A stretch of DNA of 64,000 nt from JAJRTA01 sp965603125. GTDB lineage: Bacteria; Zixibacteria; MSB-5A5; GN15; FEB-12. The notes under the pieces were generated by a model. That model made no database searches. It was given only the letters and a program-made list of their open reading frames with translations, and was not told where the DNA came from. Made by a program: the position numbers and the translations under genes. Location: contig CBFDBU010000006.1 of NCBI GenBank assembly GCA_965603125.1, positions 62,001 to 126,000 of the forward strand, read 5' to 3'. Shown piece by piece: positions 1 through 8,343 of the stretch; within the stretch, counting starts at the first letter, position 1; each line of letters starts with the position of its first letter.

Positions 1-124
1 CAAAGCTCTGTTGACTTCGAACGGTCGGCTACCCTGGCTTAACGATGTTCAATGGGGCAAACCATGTTGTTGAGACCCTTATAGGGGAAATCTCCGTTAA
101 CATTTTGATAGGAGTATGAGAGTC

Positions 125-697
125 ATGGATTCACTTTTAATCAGCTACATCCTGCCGCTTTTAGGTGTCGTCATCCTGCTTTTTTGTTTTGGCTCCTTTG
201 TTCTTCCTTATGGGGAGCGGTTCAAAGGCAAGATCCAAAAGGTGAAGGCATTTGGGATGGATCTGGAAGTGTCCGTAATCACTTTCTTTGTTATCGTCGG
301 GGTGATTCTAGCTTTCACGGGCGTCTATTTCCATATTCAGGATTATGAGACACGGTTAGTTCAAGCCCAAAAAGACCGGGACCTGGCAAAGGAAGCATTA
401 GTGCTGGCCCAAACGATGGAAATAAAGGCCGTGATTACACTGGAGAATGTCAACGAGGACAATATGCCGCAGTTGGAAAATCTGCAGTGCAAGTACTTTC
501 TCTATGGCGATGATACCCCGGTGATGGTGGACGTGATCAAGGGATACCGGTCCGATCAATTCAAGTTAATTTTAAGGGACATATGTCCCAAAACGAATAT
601 TGCACAACTGGTGCTGGAGGATCTGTCAAACGGGAAAAGATGGGGGAAAGAGAATTTTTTGCCTTTGGAGCCAGTATATGAATTAAGGGAGGATTGA
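125..697 (+). CDS. Two-TM membrane protein, probable pYEATS partner
   Basis: The function is unknown. The predicted product has about 190 residues, with hydrophobic helices near residues 4-26 and 49-70, a charged helical stretch near 72-97 that could form a coiled coil, and a soluble C-terminal domain of about 90 residues. An ATG nine bases upstream (116) sits only one base from the AGGAG box at 110-114; the ATG at 125 has normal spacing and is preferred. The gene ends four bases before a membrane-anchored tandem pYEATS gene, so the two are probably co-translated and may act as one membrane complex. I do not recognise the C-terminal domain; a sensor or scaffold role is inference. Confidence 0.7.
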   Translation: MDSLLISYILPLLGVVILLFCFGSFVLPYGERFKGKIQKVKAFGMDLEVSVITFFVIVGVILAFTGVYFHIQDYETRLVQAQKDRDLAKEALVLAQTMEIKAVITLENVNEDNMPQLENLQCKYFLYGDDTPVMVDVIKGYRSDQFKLILRDICPKTNIAQLVLEDLSNGKRWGKENFLPLEPVYELRED

Positions 698-701
698 TGA
701 C

Positions 702-1436
702 ATGTCGCGCATATATTTACCAAAAATTGTGTTTGGTGTTGTCGGGTTGCTGGTTGTGCTGTTTGTGTCAAACACGTTATCGGTTGAGCAGAAAATAAAA
801 CTGGCAAATACGTCAACCTACACGGGCCCGGGTCGCTGGGACTGGACCGTCTTTGTCGTGGCCGATCAATCTGCCCTGGACAGCATCAGCCACGTCCAAT
901 ATACTCTGCATCCGACGTTCCCGGAGCCAAAGCGCATAGTGAGAACACGCGAGAACGACTTCGCTCTTTCCGCAAGTGGCTGGGGGGAATTTGAGATCAG
1001 GGCTAGGGTATTATTCAAGGACAGCACTGTTGTGGCGGTTGAGCATTGGCTCAACCTCGAGGCTCGCAGCAGCCGGATGGCAGAATTACAGCGGCTACAT
1101 GCTCTGTCGCCACCCCCTCGGGAAGAAAGGAACGAGATAATTACAGCAAACACGGCCATCATAATGAAGGGAGACCGGTGGGAATGGACCATCTATATCG
1201 CCTCGAATGATGAGACCCTGAATCAAATTGAATGTGTTGAATACATTCTGCACCCTACTTATCCTGATCCGAAACGTAAAGTCTGTGACAAAGGAGCCAC
1301 CCCTGGAAAAGGATTCTTTATGACAGATACGACGTGGGAACCGTTCACCGTCGGCGTGAGATTGCTTTTCAAGAACGGCGACACGGAGTATCTCAAACAT
1401 GAGCTGACGCCACCATTTGAGGAATCCGACAAGTGA
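702..1436 (+). CDS. Membrane-anchored tandem pYEATS-domain protein
   Basis: The 244-residue product has one N-terminal transmembrane helix (about 7-24) followed by two homologous beta-sandwich modules near 29-120 and 147-236. Each module carries a Tyr-x-Leu-His-Pro-Thr-aromatic-Pro-x-Pro-Lys-Arg signature (from residues 67 and 181) and a later Trp-containing strand (GWGEF and TWEPF), the hallmarks of the prokaryotic YEATS-like family. Eukaryotic YEATS domains read acylated lysines. Bacterial pYEATS proteins are often tied to membranes and suspected of roles in biological conflict, but the ligand is not established. The start has a GGAGG-type site and follows the upstream membrane gene by four bases. 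The family call is fairly firm; the function is inference. Confidence 0.8.
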   Translation: MSRIYLPKIVFGVVGLLVVLFVSNTLSVEQKIKLANTSTYTGPGRWDWTVFVVADQSALDSISHVQYTLHPTFPEPKRIVRTRENDFALSASGWGEFEIRARVLFKDSTVVAVEHWLNLEARSSRMAELQRLHALSPPPREERNEIITANTAIIMKGDRWEWTIYIASNDETLNQIECVEYILHPTYPDPKRKVCDKGATPGKGFFMTDTTWEPFTVGVRLLFKNGDTEYLKHELTPPFEESDK

Positions 1437-1657
1437 TTGTCGCGTTTCATCTGGTCTTGCGCCGCAGGCGTGTGATCTGACAGTTCACTGGCGACTCACT
1501 CATTTGGTACACCATACAAAGAACCGCCAGAACAGGAAACGGTGTTATTCGCGGGGTTGGGAGCAGGAGAGATTAGACCAGCAGGTTGCCCCAAAACTTG
1601 GAATAGAATGCAAAATGACAACTGTTTTCCATTACCGGTCATTCCCGCACCTTCGTC

Positions 1658-1677
1658 ATTCCCGCGCACGCGGGAAT
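1658..1677. repeat. REP-like palindrome
   Basis: This is a perfect palindrome with 9-base arms ATTCCCGCG and CGCGGGAAT around CA. It is the common bacterial dispersed repeat seen as GTCATTCCCGCG...CGCGGGAATCCA. Related palindromes follow at 1702-1874 (interrupted by a mobile element) and 1891-1910. Confidence 0.8.
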
Positions 1678-1713
1678 CCACTGGTATCAACGATTTCCTG
1701 GATGCCCGCTTTC

Positions 1714-1862
1714 GGGCCTGTTGAAAAAGTCGTGGTAGTCGGCCGCCGAAACATTGTTGCTGGTGCTGCCAGGCGTCTCTGCCTGGCAGCAGCACAAATC
1801 CATAGAGGCGTCGGGCAGAGACACCCGACGCCACCCCGTGGAGTACGTTTTTCAACAAGCCC
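1714..1862. mobile_element. 149-bp MITE-like element with TTTC target duplication
   Basis: The element has imperfect terminal inverted repeats: GGGCCTGTTGAAAAA on the left and its near-complement TTTTTCAACAAGCCC on the right. It is flanked by TTTC on both sides (1710-1713 and 1863-1866). Outside the duplication, ATGCCCGC and GCGGGCAT show that it landed in the TTTC loop of a REP-like palindrome. The interior has no ORF and contains inverted segments around TCTCTGCC and GGCAGAGA. A second, decayed copy lies at 30700-30831. The tips resemble those of the IS at 56134-57479, which could supply transposase; that link is inference. Confidence 0.72.
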
Positions 1863-1890
1863 TTTCGCGGGCATGACAGAGAGGGTGGTT

Positions 1891-1910
1891 ATGCCCGTGT
1901 TCGCGGGCAT
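1891..1910. repeat. REP-like palindrome
   Basis: Imperfect palindrome ATGCCCG-TGTT-CGCGGGCAT, followed by GACGAATCC. It belongs to the same repeat cluster as 1658-1677. The stretch 1437-2174 has no credible gene; it holds these repeats, the MITE and otherwise unassigned sequence. Confidence 0.65.
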
Positions 1911-2174
1911 GACGAATCCACCGGATTCCGAGTATCACAAAAGGCTTTTCCAACAGACTGCTGGAGATCGTCACGGAGAGGGGAAGAAATACCAGCCGGA
2001 AAGTTGTTGCCATGTACCATCTTCCGGCAGATCTCTATGCGAGGGTCGAATCATAGTGATTGGTAACAGACATAACATAGGGCAATTGGAAGGTCGGCCG
2101 GTTTTTCACTCACCGGCATGACACACACCCATAACGGTGAACGGACTTTTCCGTTCGGGACAGGAGGAACAGGT

Positions 2175-3131
2175 ATGAAACACGGCAAACTGACCAGAGA
2201 CACCGCCCTAGGACTGCGGGTACTCAGACGGCGGATTGCAAAAGCGGACATTCCCTCATCCAAGCTTGATGAGTCAATCAATATTGCCACCTGGAACATC
2301 CGCGAATTCGGGCGCCGCCGGCGTATGGAGACATCAATACACTTCATTGCCGAAATCCTCAATCAATTCGATTTGATTGCGGTCACAGAGGTTCGAGACA
2401 ACCTGGCCGACCTTGCCAGAACGCTGAAGGTTCTCGGGCCGTACTGGCGAGCCGTATTCTCCGACTATATCGCAGACGCGGGAGGAAACAAAGAACGTGT
2501 CGCTTATGTGTATGACAAGCGGGCGGTAGCGTTCACGGGGTTGGCCGCCGAAGCCGACAGCCCGCGCAGGAAAGACAAAAAGACGAAAGAATACCTGCCG
2601 ACAATCAGTTGGTGGCGCAAACCCTACATAGCCTCATTTCGAGCAGGCAGTTTCGACTTCATTCTCGTTACAGCTCACATCCGGTGGGGAGCCGGCGCTA
2701 AAGGACGTATCGCACCGCTCAGACTACTGGCCGAATGGGTAGACAAACGGAGAAAGGAGCGCCACACATTCGACAAGGACATCATCGTAATGGGAGACTT
2801 TAATATTCCCGCAATAGGCGATAACCTCTATCGTGCCGTCACCGGTAAGGGCTTACGGATGCCGAAAGCTCTCTTCGGGTTGCACGGAAGCAATCTCGCC
2901 CGCAACAAACGATATGACCAGATCCTGCACGTTCCGACGCTTGACGGCGTGTTTACCAACGAGGGCGGAGTGCTGGATTTCTATGTCAACAGTTTCAGAC
3001 CCTTGTACCGCGAGGTGAGCAAAACGAAAAGGGAACTCACGTATGAACTATCCGATCATCTTCCTCTATGGATTAGATTGGATGTGAACCAAGAGGATGT
3101 AGAGCTTGACCAGATTATTCGGTCGAGATAG
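2175..3131 (+). CDS. Endonuclease/exonuclease/phosphatase (DNase I-fold) family protein
   Basis: The predicted product has 318 residues and belongs to the metal-dependent phosphodiesterase superfamily of DNase I and exonuclease III. The expected motifs appear in order: ATWNIREFG near the N-terminus, VTEVRDN with the metal-binding Glu, VMGDFNIP with the Asp-Asn pair, and SDHLPLW near the C-terminus with the catalytic Asp-His. The ATG at 2175 is chosen because an AGGAGG box (2162-2167) lies seven bases upstream; the open frame extends further 5' without ribosome-site support. There is no signal peptide, so it probably acts in the cytoplasm. The substrate (DNA, RNA or a phosphoester) cannot be told from sequence. 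The gene stands alone between intergenic repeats. Confidence 0.82.
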   Translation: MKHGKLTRDTALGLRVLRRRIAKADIPSSKLDESINIATWNIREFGRRRRMETSIHFIAEILNQFDLIAVTEVRDNLADLARTLKVLGPYWRAVFSDYIADAGGNKERVAYVYDKRAVAFTGLAAEADSPRRKDKKTKEYLPTISWWRKPYIASFRAGSFDFILVTAHIRWGAGAKGRIAPLRLLAEWVDKRRKERHTFDKDIIVMGDFNIPAIGDNLYRAVTGKGLRMPKALFGLHGSNLARNKRYDQILHVPTLDGVFTNEGGVLDFYVNSFRPLYREVSKTKRELTYELSDHLPLWIRLDVNQEDVELDQIIRSR

Positions 3132-3488
3132 GGCTGTCGGTGGGGACCCTCGAAGTTGTGCCCCAACAGGGTAAGGCGGGAAAATAGAGAGATCGCCGCG
3201 GGAGGCTGACAGGAAGGCTCAACCCGAACCGGGAAGACCTGAGAAGGGCGCCCATGCAGTTCCGCCCGGCGGTCACGACAACCTGCGGCTGTTCATCTGC
3301 GATGTGAGAGGGCTTTGTGCGAGAACTGCGGGAATGCAGCAACTGTCTGCGAGGGCGCGAGCACCTGCCATTGCGGTCGTAGAGTCAGCGTTAAGCCGGT
3401 GGGATAATCAGAAGCGCCGCCCTGACGGTGACCGACGCGAGTCGTCCTCGCCGCCCCAGGTATGATCGTACGAGCCGGTCATATCGGG
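3132..3488. other. 357-bp gap, GC-rich, unassigned
   Basis: No convincing ORF is present on either strand. I looked for RNase P RNA, tmRNA, SRP RNA and group II intron signatures and saw none. It may hold decayed coding sequence or an unrecognised RNA. Confidence 0.4.
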
Positions 3489-4223
3489 CTACCTCTTTCT
3501 GATGCGCCCGGAACCGGACACTCGGGACGATGTGTGCTCCGGATCACCATAGTAGGCTATTCTGCCGGAGCCGGAGATGGTTCCGTCAAACGATTCCTCT
3601 GCGAAAACCTTGACATCACCCGATCCGCTTATTTTCACGTAGACTTCCTCAGCCTTCAGATCACGGGCGCTAATATTACCGGAACCGGACAAGTTGATTT
3701 CCAGACCCTGAGTCTGCCCTTCGGCGGTGACGTCGCCGGACCCGGACAGGCTGATTTCCATCTCGTGGGTCTTGCCCTGCACAAAGAAATCGCCGGAACC
3801 GGAAAGGCCGAATTCAAAGCGCTCGGTTTCCAGGTTGGTGACGGAAATGTCACCCGAGCCTGATGCGAAAACCTCCACCAGTTCGGGGACAGTGATTTCG
3901 ATCCTGCAACCGCGCCGGGATGAGAACGATTTCCTGGCCCGGATGTGCAGGGTATTTGCTTTGACTTCTGTCTCGATCAGTTCGATCAGGTTATCGTCGA
4001 AACTTACCGTGATTTTCTGTTCACCCCCGACAGTCACCTCGATATCGAAGCAACCGCTCGATTCAATCCTGTCGAACGGTTTCAGATCACGGGATTCGGT
4101 GACGACGTTGCCGGAGCCTTTCCTGCTGGAGTCAAAGCCAAACCAACCCTCGGCCGACGCCGACGCCCCGGCAAACAGCACCAGTAGCAGCGCCACGAGA
4201 ACTCTCGATAAGGTTCTTGACAC
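3489..4223 (-). CDS. Exported DUF2807 (GIN-domain) protein
   Basis: The 244-residue product has a clear signal peptide (residues 1-24, ending Ala-Ser-Ala) and then a repetitive beta-solenoid domain. The domain is marked by recurring Gly-Ser-Gly turns (for example SGSGD, SGSGN and SGSGR) spaced about 20 residues apart. This is the pattern of DUF2807, the putative auto-transporter adhesin head GIN domain, common in Bacteroidota and other FCB bacteria. It probably resides in the periplasm or on the outer surface. An FDRIESSGCFDIEV segment at the start of the domain is also typical. The specific role is unknown; adhesion is only the family's name, not shown here. Confidence 0.85.
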   Translation of the reverse strand: MSRTLSRVLVALLLVLFAGASASAEGWFGFDSSRKGSGNVVTESRDLKPFDRIESSGCFDIEVTVGGEQKITVSFDDNLIELIETEVKANTLHIRARKSFSSRRGCRIEITVPELVEVFASGSGDISVTNLETERFEFGLSGSGDFFVQGKTHEMEISLSGSGDVTAEGQTQGLEINLSGSGNISARDLKAEEVYVKISGSGDVKVFAEESFDGTISGSGRIAYYGDPEHTSSRVSGSGRIRKR

Positions 4224-4397
4224 AGCGACCTCCGTTGTTCTGAGATACGTTTGTTCGTAGTCTCAATTACGAGGGTCGCCGCCCGAAGTTTCACCGGACA
4301 GGTGAACGCGGTTGAGGGAGAGAGATGGCTTTATAGCAGGGGCGTGCCTCGCGGGTTCATAGCCCCCGTTTGTGGTTAGGGGAGAGAAGCACCGTTC

Positions 4398-5153
4398 TCA
4401 GGACAGTTCAAGATCACCCTTCTGCATGTTTCCGCTGTTGAACTGGACGAGTTTCACCCAGTCGATCAGATCGTCAGTACAGAAACTCAGCATGAAGTCC
4501 TTGGTGAACCGGTTGACAACCCTGGCCTTCTTCCTCTTGAATTTGTCGTTGTGCTCTCTGGCGCGATGCCCCAGTGGTACGACTATATCTGTGTACAGAT
4601 ACCGATCACCGCTGATGAAGTGCCAGAACTGCTGCCCGACAAGCTTTCTGTATCCTTTGCCATATGATTCCCTGACCTTGCCATAGCAGATGCCAAGAAC
4701 TGGCTGAACATTCCGGGTGCTGTGGGATTGTTTTAAGACTCGGGTAGCTCTCTGGAAGTCATCTTGAAGCTTCCTGTGCTGCGCACTATTACCCCAGTTG
4801 GGTCCCGACTTGATAGACACCAGGTAATGCGCGCCTTCGTTCACGAACTCCAGATCCATCCCGGTTGCAGCCGACTTCTTACCATCATAGACTCTGTCAG
4901 CGATGAAAATCGCCAATTCCTCCAGAAAGTCACCGAAAAGTTTCTCTTCAGAGGAAGAGAGAAACGCATCGAGAATGTCCTTGATAAGATCAGAGGCAAT
5001 GTGAATGTTCTTGGCTTTGAAGAGATAGGGATTCTTCTTCTTAAGAAGGCCCCTCAGGTCGATACCCTCTAACCTCGCAATGCGGCTCTGGTGGAACCGG
5101 ATAATATTCGTGCTGATGAATTCGCGGATATCGTCTAGAATCAGCTTTTCCAA
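4398..5153 (-). CDS. Type II restriction endonuclease, PmeII-like
   Basis: Counted from the TTG at 5153, the product has about 251 residues. A PD-(D/E)xK-like core is visible: GMDLEF (Asp near 100) followed by VSIKSGPNWGNS (Lys near 115), a signature I associate with the PmeII family of type II enzymes. The open frame runs further 5' but lies inside the methylase gene. The TTG overlaps the methylase stop by 13 bases, which suggests translational coupling; a CAGGTG sequence upstream is a weak ribosome site. Its partner is the m4C methylase immediately upstream on the same strand. The recognition sequence cannot be inferred. The restriction role is firm from context; the exact family is moderately sure. 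Confidence 0.8.
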   Translation of the reverse strand: MEKLILDDIREFISTNIIRFHQSRIARLEGIDLRGLLKKKNPYLFKAKNIHIASDLIKDILDAFLSSSEEKLFGDFLEELAIFIADRVYDGKKSAATGMDLEFVNEGAHYLVSIKSGPNWGNSAQHRKLQDDFQRATRVLKQSHSTRNVQPVLGICYGKVRESYGKGYRKLVGQQFWHFISGDRYLYTDIVVPLGHRAREHNDKFKRKKARVVNRFTKDFMLSFCTDDLIDWVKLVQFNSGNMQKGDLELS

Positions 5154-5983
5154 AGTAACACCTGCTTGTGGTGGTTTTCCAATGCTCGCTCCGACAACAG
5201 ACAGTATTCCATGTTTATATCTATACCGATGTATTTCCGGCCTGCTTTCTTGGCGGCAACGACCGAAGTACCGGACCCAACAAAAGGGTCCAACACCATG
5301 TCGCCTCTTTTCGTAAAGAGCTTTATGAACCAATCAGCGAGCTGGATGGGGAATACAGCACTGTGATTCCGGTTTGAGCACTCCGTAGCTAAATGGATAA
5401 CGTTTGTAGGGAATGCCTTGTCTCTCTGCAACCAGTTTGAAATGTTCTTGCCAAAACCACTACTGACCTTCGATTCGTCACGAACCCTGTCGGTCTTACT
5501 GAGGTGTTTTAGTCTCGACTTTGCCCACTCGCCCATCGGCACCATTACCGCTTCTTGGTACATGTTGAACTTGCGCGCCTTGTTGAACTGAAGGCACCTT
5601 TCCCAGGCATCCCTGAACCTATTGGGCCACCGCCCCGGATAACAGTTCTTCTTGTGCCAGACAAACTCCTCCGTCCACAACCACCCACTTCCGCGCATGC
5701 TCTGGATAAGCTCCAGTACGTACGTATGCCTCTCACCGTTGTGCACTCTTTCCTTGATGTTGAGGATGAAGGTACCGGTGGGTTTCAGTACTCTGCGTAG
5801 CTGTGCAACTCTGGGCAGGAACCACTCCACGTACGTATCGGGGTGTATCCCACCATAAGTCCTCTTTCTGGCATCAGCATACGGTGGCGACGTAACGATC
5901 AGATCCACCGAATCAGAGGGAAGGTCTTCCAGAACCCTTTCGCAATCCCCACATATAATAGCGTTTGTGATTCTTTTCTTCAT
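5141..5983 (-). CDS. DNA (cytosine-N4) methyltransferase, beta class
   Basis: The predicted product of 280 residues is an S-adenosylmethionine-dependent DNA methylase. Motif IV (TSPPY, near 31-35) precedes motif I (DPFVGSGT, near 232-239), the order that defines the beta class. The S-P-P-Y form points to N4-cytosine rather than N6-adenine. The ATG at 5983 is preferred over a TTG nine bases upstream; neither has a strong ribosome site. It would protect host DNA against the overlapping PmeII-like nuclease encoded downstream. The target-recognition segment lies between the two motifs and is not informative by eye. The RM pair lies between repeats and small unknown genes, consistent with horizontal gain. 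Confidence 0.88.
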   Translation of the reverse strand: MKKRITNAIICGDCERVLEDLPSDSVDLIVTSPPYADARKRTYGGIHPDTYVEWFLPRVAQLRRVLKPTGTFILNIKERVHNGERHTYVLELIQSMRGSGWLWTEEFVWHKKNCYPGRWPNRFRDAWERCLQFNKARKFNMYQEAVMVPMGEWAKSRLKHLSKTDRVRDESKVSSGFGKNISNWLQRDKAFPTNVIHLATECSNRNHSAVFPIQLADWFIKLFTKRGDMVLDPFVGSGTSVVAAKKAGRKYIGIDINMEYCLLSERALENHHKQVLLWKS

Positions 5984-6091
5984 TCCAACCAACCGTCAAC
6001 CCACGTTACTGAATCGAATATACAGTGGGAGACGGTATAATTCAATCACTTTGTCAGGAAGGCGGTCAAATCGGCTATAAAAAACACCCGC

Positions 6092-6544
6092 CTACGGCTC
6101 GTAGCTGACGTGCCGGACCGACTTGAGCTTCGTGCGACCGGGGTGTTTGGGCGAAGGGATGAAGAAATCAGCGCCTTCCCTGCGCCGCATCCGAACGGTG
6201 TAGTCCTGGCAGGCCCGGCAACGCCGTATCTTGCCCAGCGCCTCCCGTTTGATCCGGCGGCGCCGCCTGTGGTTGGGTGCAAAGATCGGTTCCCCGATGA
6301 TCTTGTAGCCCTTGAACGGGTCGTCATTGTCGATGAACCTGACACCGGCGATGACGTTATTGGTCCCCTGCTCGTAAAGGGTTGCGCCGGGGCACTCTAC
6401 GAAGACAAACTCGCTACTCTCCATATCATCCGCAAATATCCCGGTGGTGTCGATCTCCCGTGAGTTGCACTGTATGCAAAGCCACACTCCACGCTGGTGG
6501 ATCAGAGGTCTTCCGCAACTGATGCATCTTTGTTTATCGCTCAT
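6092..6544 (-). CDS. Small zinc-ribbon protein of unknown function
   Basis: This 150-residue protein has an N-terminal four-cysteine ribbon (Cys-x2-Cys at 7/10 and again near 23/26), a middle region rich in acidic and aromatic residues, and a basic Arg-rich stretch (HRRRRRIKRE) followed by another Cys-x2-Cys-like CRAC. I do not recognise the family. A nucleic-acid-binding role is a guess from the zinc ribbon and basic patch. It lies about 100 bases upstream of the methylase gene on the same strand and could share its transcript. Confidence 0.6.
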   Translation of the reverse strand: MSDKQRCISCGRPLIHQRGVWLCIQCNSREIDTTGIFADDMESSEFVFVECPGATLYEQGTNNVIAGVRFIDNDDPFKGYKIIGEPIFAPNHRRRRRIKREALGKIRRCRACQDYTVRMRRREGADFFIPSPKHPGRTKLKSVRHVSYEP

Positions 6545-6804
6545 TAGTTCCCCATCAAACCATCACGGTTGCCGGTTTGAGCCGTCTGATGCGGCTGTTT
6601 CACGGTTCTATCAGAGCAACGGCGCTGCCGGCGAATACGGCGGTGGCTAATATGGTGTGGCGCTTGTGGTTATACCTTCGCGGGGTGGCGTGATGGGATG
6701 AGAATCTGTTGATAATAGTAGGGGTCTTTCCAGTATCTATGGAGTCAATCCTGTCGGGCAGAGACGCCCGACAGCACATGTGGCTCTTCCTTATATCTGG
6801 GGAG

Positions 6805-7140
6805 TCAACCCTTGAAAAGCAGGAACAGAGAACAGGTGGCAACGGTAACCGGAAGCAACATGGCAAATGAATACGGCAGGACAAAACTGCCGATGGCCGC
6901 CAGGGCCACGGCTGGTACAACCAGGTATTTGAGGGTGGAAAAGGTTATCCTGGCCAGCCGGGAGACGATGACAAGTATCAGAACCGCCAGGACGATGTAG
7001 GAAGCAATTAATCCATTGGGGCCGAAATGCTCCAGGATCATCCCCTTGATTGAGCCGAGGACCCCGGAGTACTCCTCGCTTCGGGCGGTGGCCTGCTCCG
7101 ATAACTCGCGGAGTTGCACTGAGAAGAATTCCTTAAGCAT
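6805..7140 (-). CDS. Small membrane protein, unknown
   Basis: The predicted product has 111 residues: an amphipathic, Glu-rich N-terminal third, then hydrophobic segments that could form three transmembrane helices (roughly 45-65, 72-88 and 90-108). The ATG at 7140 is chosen because it overlaps the stop codon of the upstream small gene in an ATG-CT-TAA arrangement, a typical coupled start; the frame opens slightly earlier. No family is recognised. Together with the 75-residue gene it forms a two-gene unit just upstream of the RM locus. Confidence 0.6.
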   Translation of the reverse strand: MLKEFFSVQLRELSEQATARSEEYSGVLGSIKGMILEHFGPNGLIASYIVLAVLILVIVSRLARITFSTLKYLVVPAVALAAIGSFVLPYSFAMLLPVTVATCSLFLLFKG

Positions 7141-7360
7141 CTTCGGTTTCTTCCAGGGGTTCAATAGTCAGTGAAGATTCTCCCACCCGGGTCAGTCCGA
7201 CCATTCTCTGAGTCAGGAAGTTTCTGGACGTTATCCATTCATGAGAGAACATGAGGATTTCGTTCTGATCGACCTCGCTCTCCCAATCGAGCACGAATTG
7301 ATCGATACGCTGGTCTCCGACGACCAGATCATCCATAGTAAGTACAAACTTGACTTTCAT
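7133..7360 (-). CDS. 75-residue protein of unknown function
   Basis: This is a short acidic protein with no signal peptide, membrane segment or recognised motif. Support comes from its tight overlap with the downstream membrane-protein gene and an AGGAG sequence, somewhat distant, upstream of the ATG. An internal ATG nine codons in is an alternative start. Confidence 0.5.
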   Translation of the reverse strand: MKVKFVLTMDDLVVGDQRIDQFVLDWESEVDQNEILMFSHEWITSRNFLTQRMVGLTRVGESSLTIEPLEETEDA

Positions 7361-8293
7361 GCCGCGTTCCGACTCCTGGGTTCGCCTTTGTTCTGGGAAA
7401 GCACTGTTGCAAGCTCAGTGCCGCCCCCGGGCGCATGTTGGTCGTGGCTCTCAAGTCGTTGTGCGCTAATAGATTCTGCCGGCGATTGTTCGGGGCGTGA
7501 ACAGCCAGGCAGCCTTTTCCCGTTCCAGAGAGGGGCGTCACTATGGGGTGGCTCCCCCAGGCTGTGGACTAAAACAAAACCCGGAAACCAGTTAGGCTTC
7601 CGGGTCGTCGTATTACGGATCTTCCTTAGCTACTTCTGAAACACCTTCGCAGGCCAGTCCCTTCCGATCGGTCCCTCGACACGTGGATGACAGGTGAGCG
7701 TGTGTCGGTTGCTGCCAGGTGTGTGATTGGCAGGCATCACAGGCCAATCCCTGGCCTGAGAAAGAGACCGAAACGGAAGACGGGACTGTCCGGCATCTCA
7801 GCTTTCGCTTCAGCCAGTCTTACGTTTCTCTTTTCCCATTACACATCCGCCAGTCCTAAGGGGCCAGCCAGGACAATTGCGGCGGATGCCTATGACCCAT
7901 ACGCATTCCCTCCATAGCTTAAGGTTCTCGTTCCGGCAGTAAGAAGGGCCTGACAGAAGTTGGGCATTACCGTCACGTCCAAGTCGATCAAGGCTCTGCT
8001 CATACTGCCGGGTGAAGGATCTGTAACAAAAGTCCAGACGCAGCTTAGTGAGGATGCTACCCCTATGGACAAGATAGGAACCACGGCGCGTTTGTCAAGT
8101 GCCTATGGAGACTACAAGTACCGCCGTGGTTCTGAACAAACCGCGTATGCTCATATAACAGAAAGGGTTGACGCGAATATACGGTTGGTGAGGCCGCAGA
8201 TTTTGCGCCGGGTATTTCACGGCTTGCGGTGAGACGCGTGAGGACTTATCTCAGTGGTGAGGAACCTATATCCCGCCGCAGCGGGGGCAAATG
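7361..8293. other. 930-bp gap with no recognised gene
   Basis: It contains a strong minus-strand terminator at 7579-7605, a TTG-started open frame of 90 codons at 7960-8232 (+) with no recognisable homology, and short minus-strand frames that look degenerate. Segments around 7710-7760 resemble the intergenic repeat families seen elsewhere in the window. A decayed gene or an unannotated RNA read from the minus strand is possible. Confidence 0.4.
7579..7605 (-). terminator. Rho-independent terminator
   Basis: Stem ACCCGGAA...TTCCGGGT, followed on the minus strand by TTTTGTTTT. No minus-strand gene is evident within the preceding 700 bases. Confidence 0.7.
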
Positions 8294-8320
8294 AAGAACC
8301 CGGCCTCGGGCCGGGTTCTT
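8294..8320 (-). terminator. Hairpin terminator downstream of the exported-protein gene
   Basis: Perfect 12-bp stem AAGAACCCGGCC / GGCCGGGTTCTT with a 3-base loop, 24 bases after the stop of the 8344-8916 gene. The T-rich tail is weak, so termination is likely but not certain. Confidence 0.7.
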
Positions 8321-8343
8321 ACGTTACAGTCAGGTCGGTTCGC

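Noticed and set aside
1437..2174. CRISPR-like repeats
   Set aside because: The palindromes are REP-like and irregularly spaced with no constant repeat-spacer pattern.
3115..3342. 75-codon minus-strand ORF overlapping the end of the DNase I-fold gene
   Set aside because: Ser/Arg/Pro-rich composition, no ribosome site and no recognisable motif; it reads like a shadow frame.
3132..3488. Possible RNase P RNA, tmRNA, SRP RNA or group II intron
   Set aside because: None of the conserved core sequences of these RNAs is present on either strand.
7960..8232. 90-codon TTG-start frame as a gene
   Set aside because: No ribosome site, no homology evident and it lies in repeat-containing DNA; kept only in the gap description.
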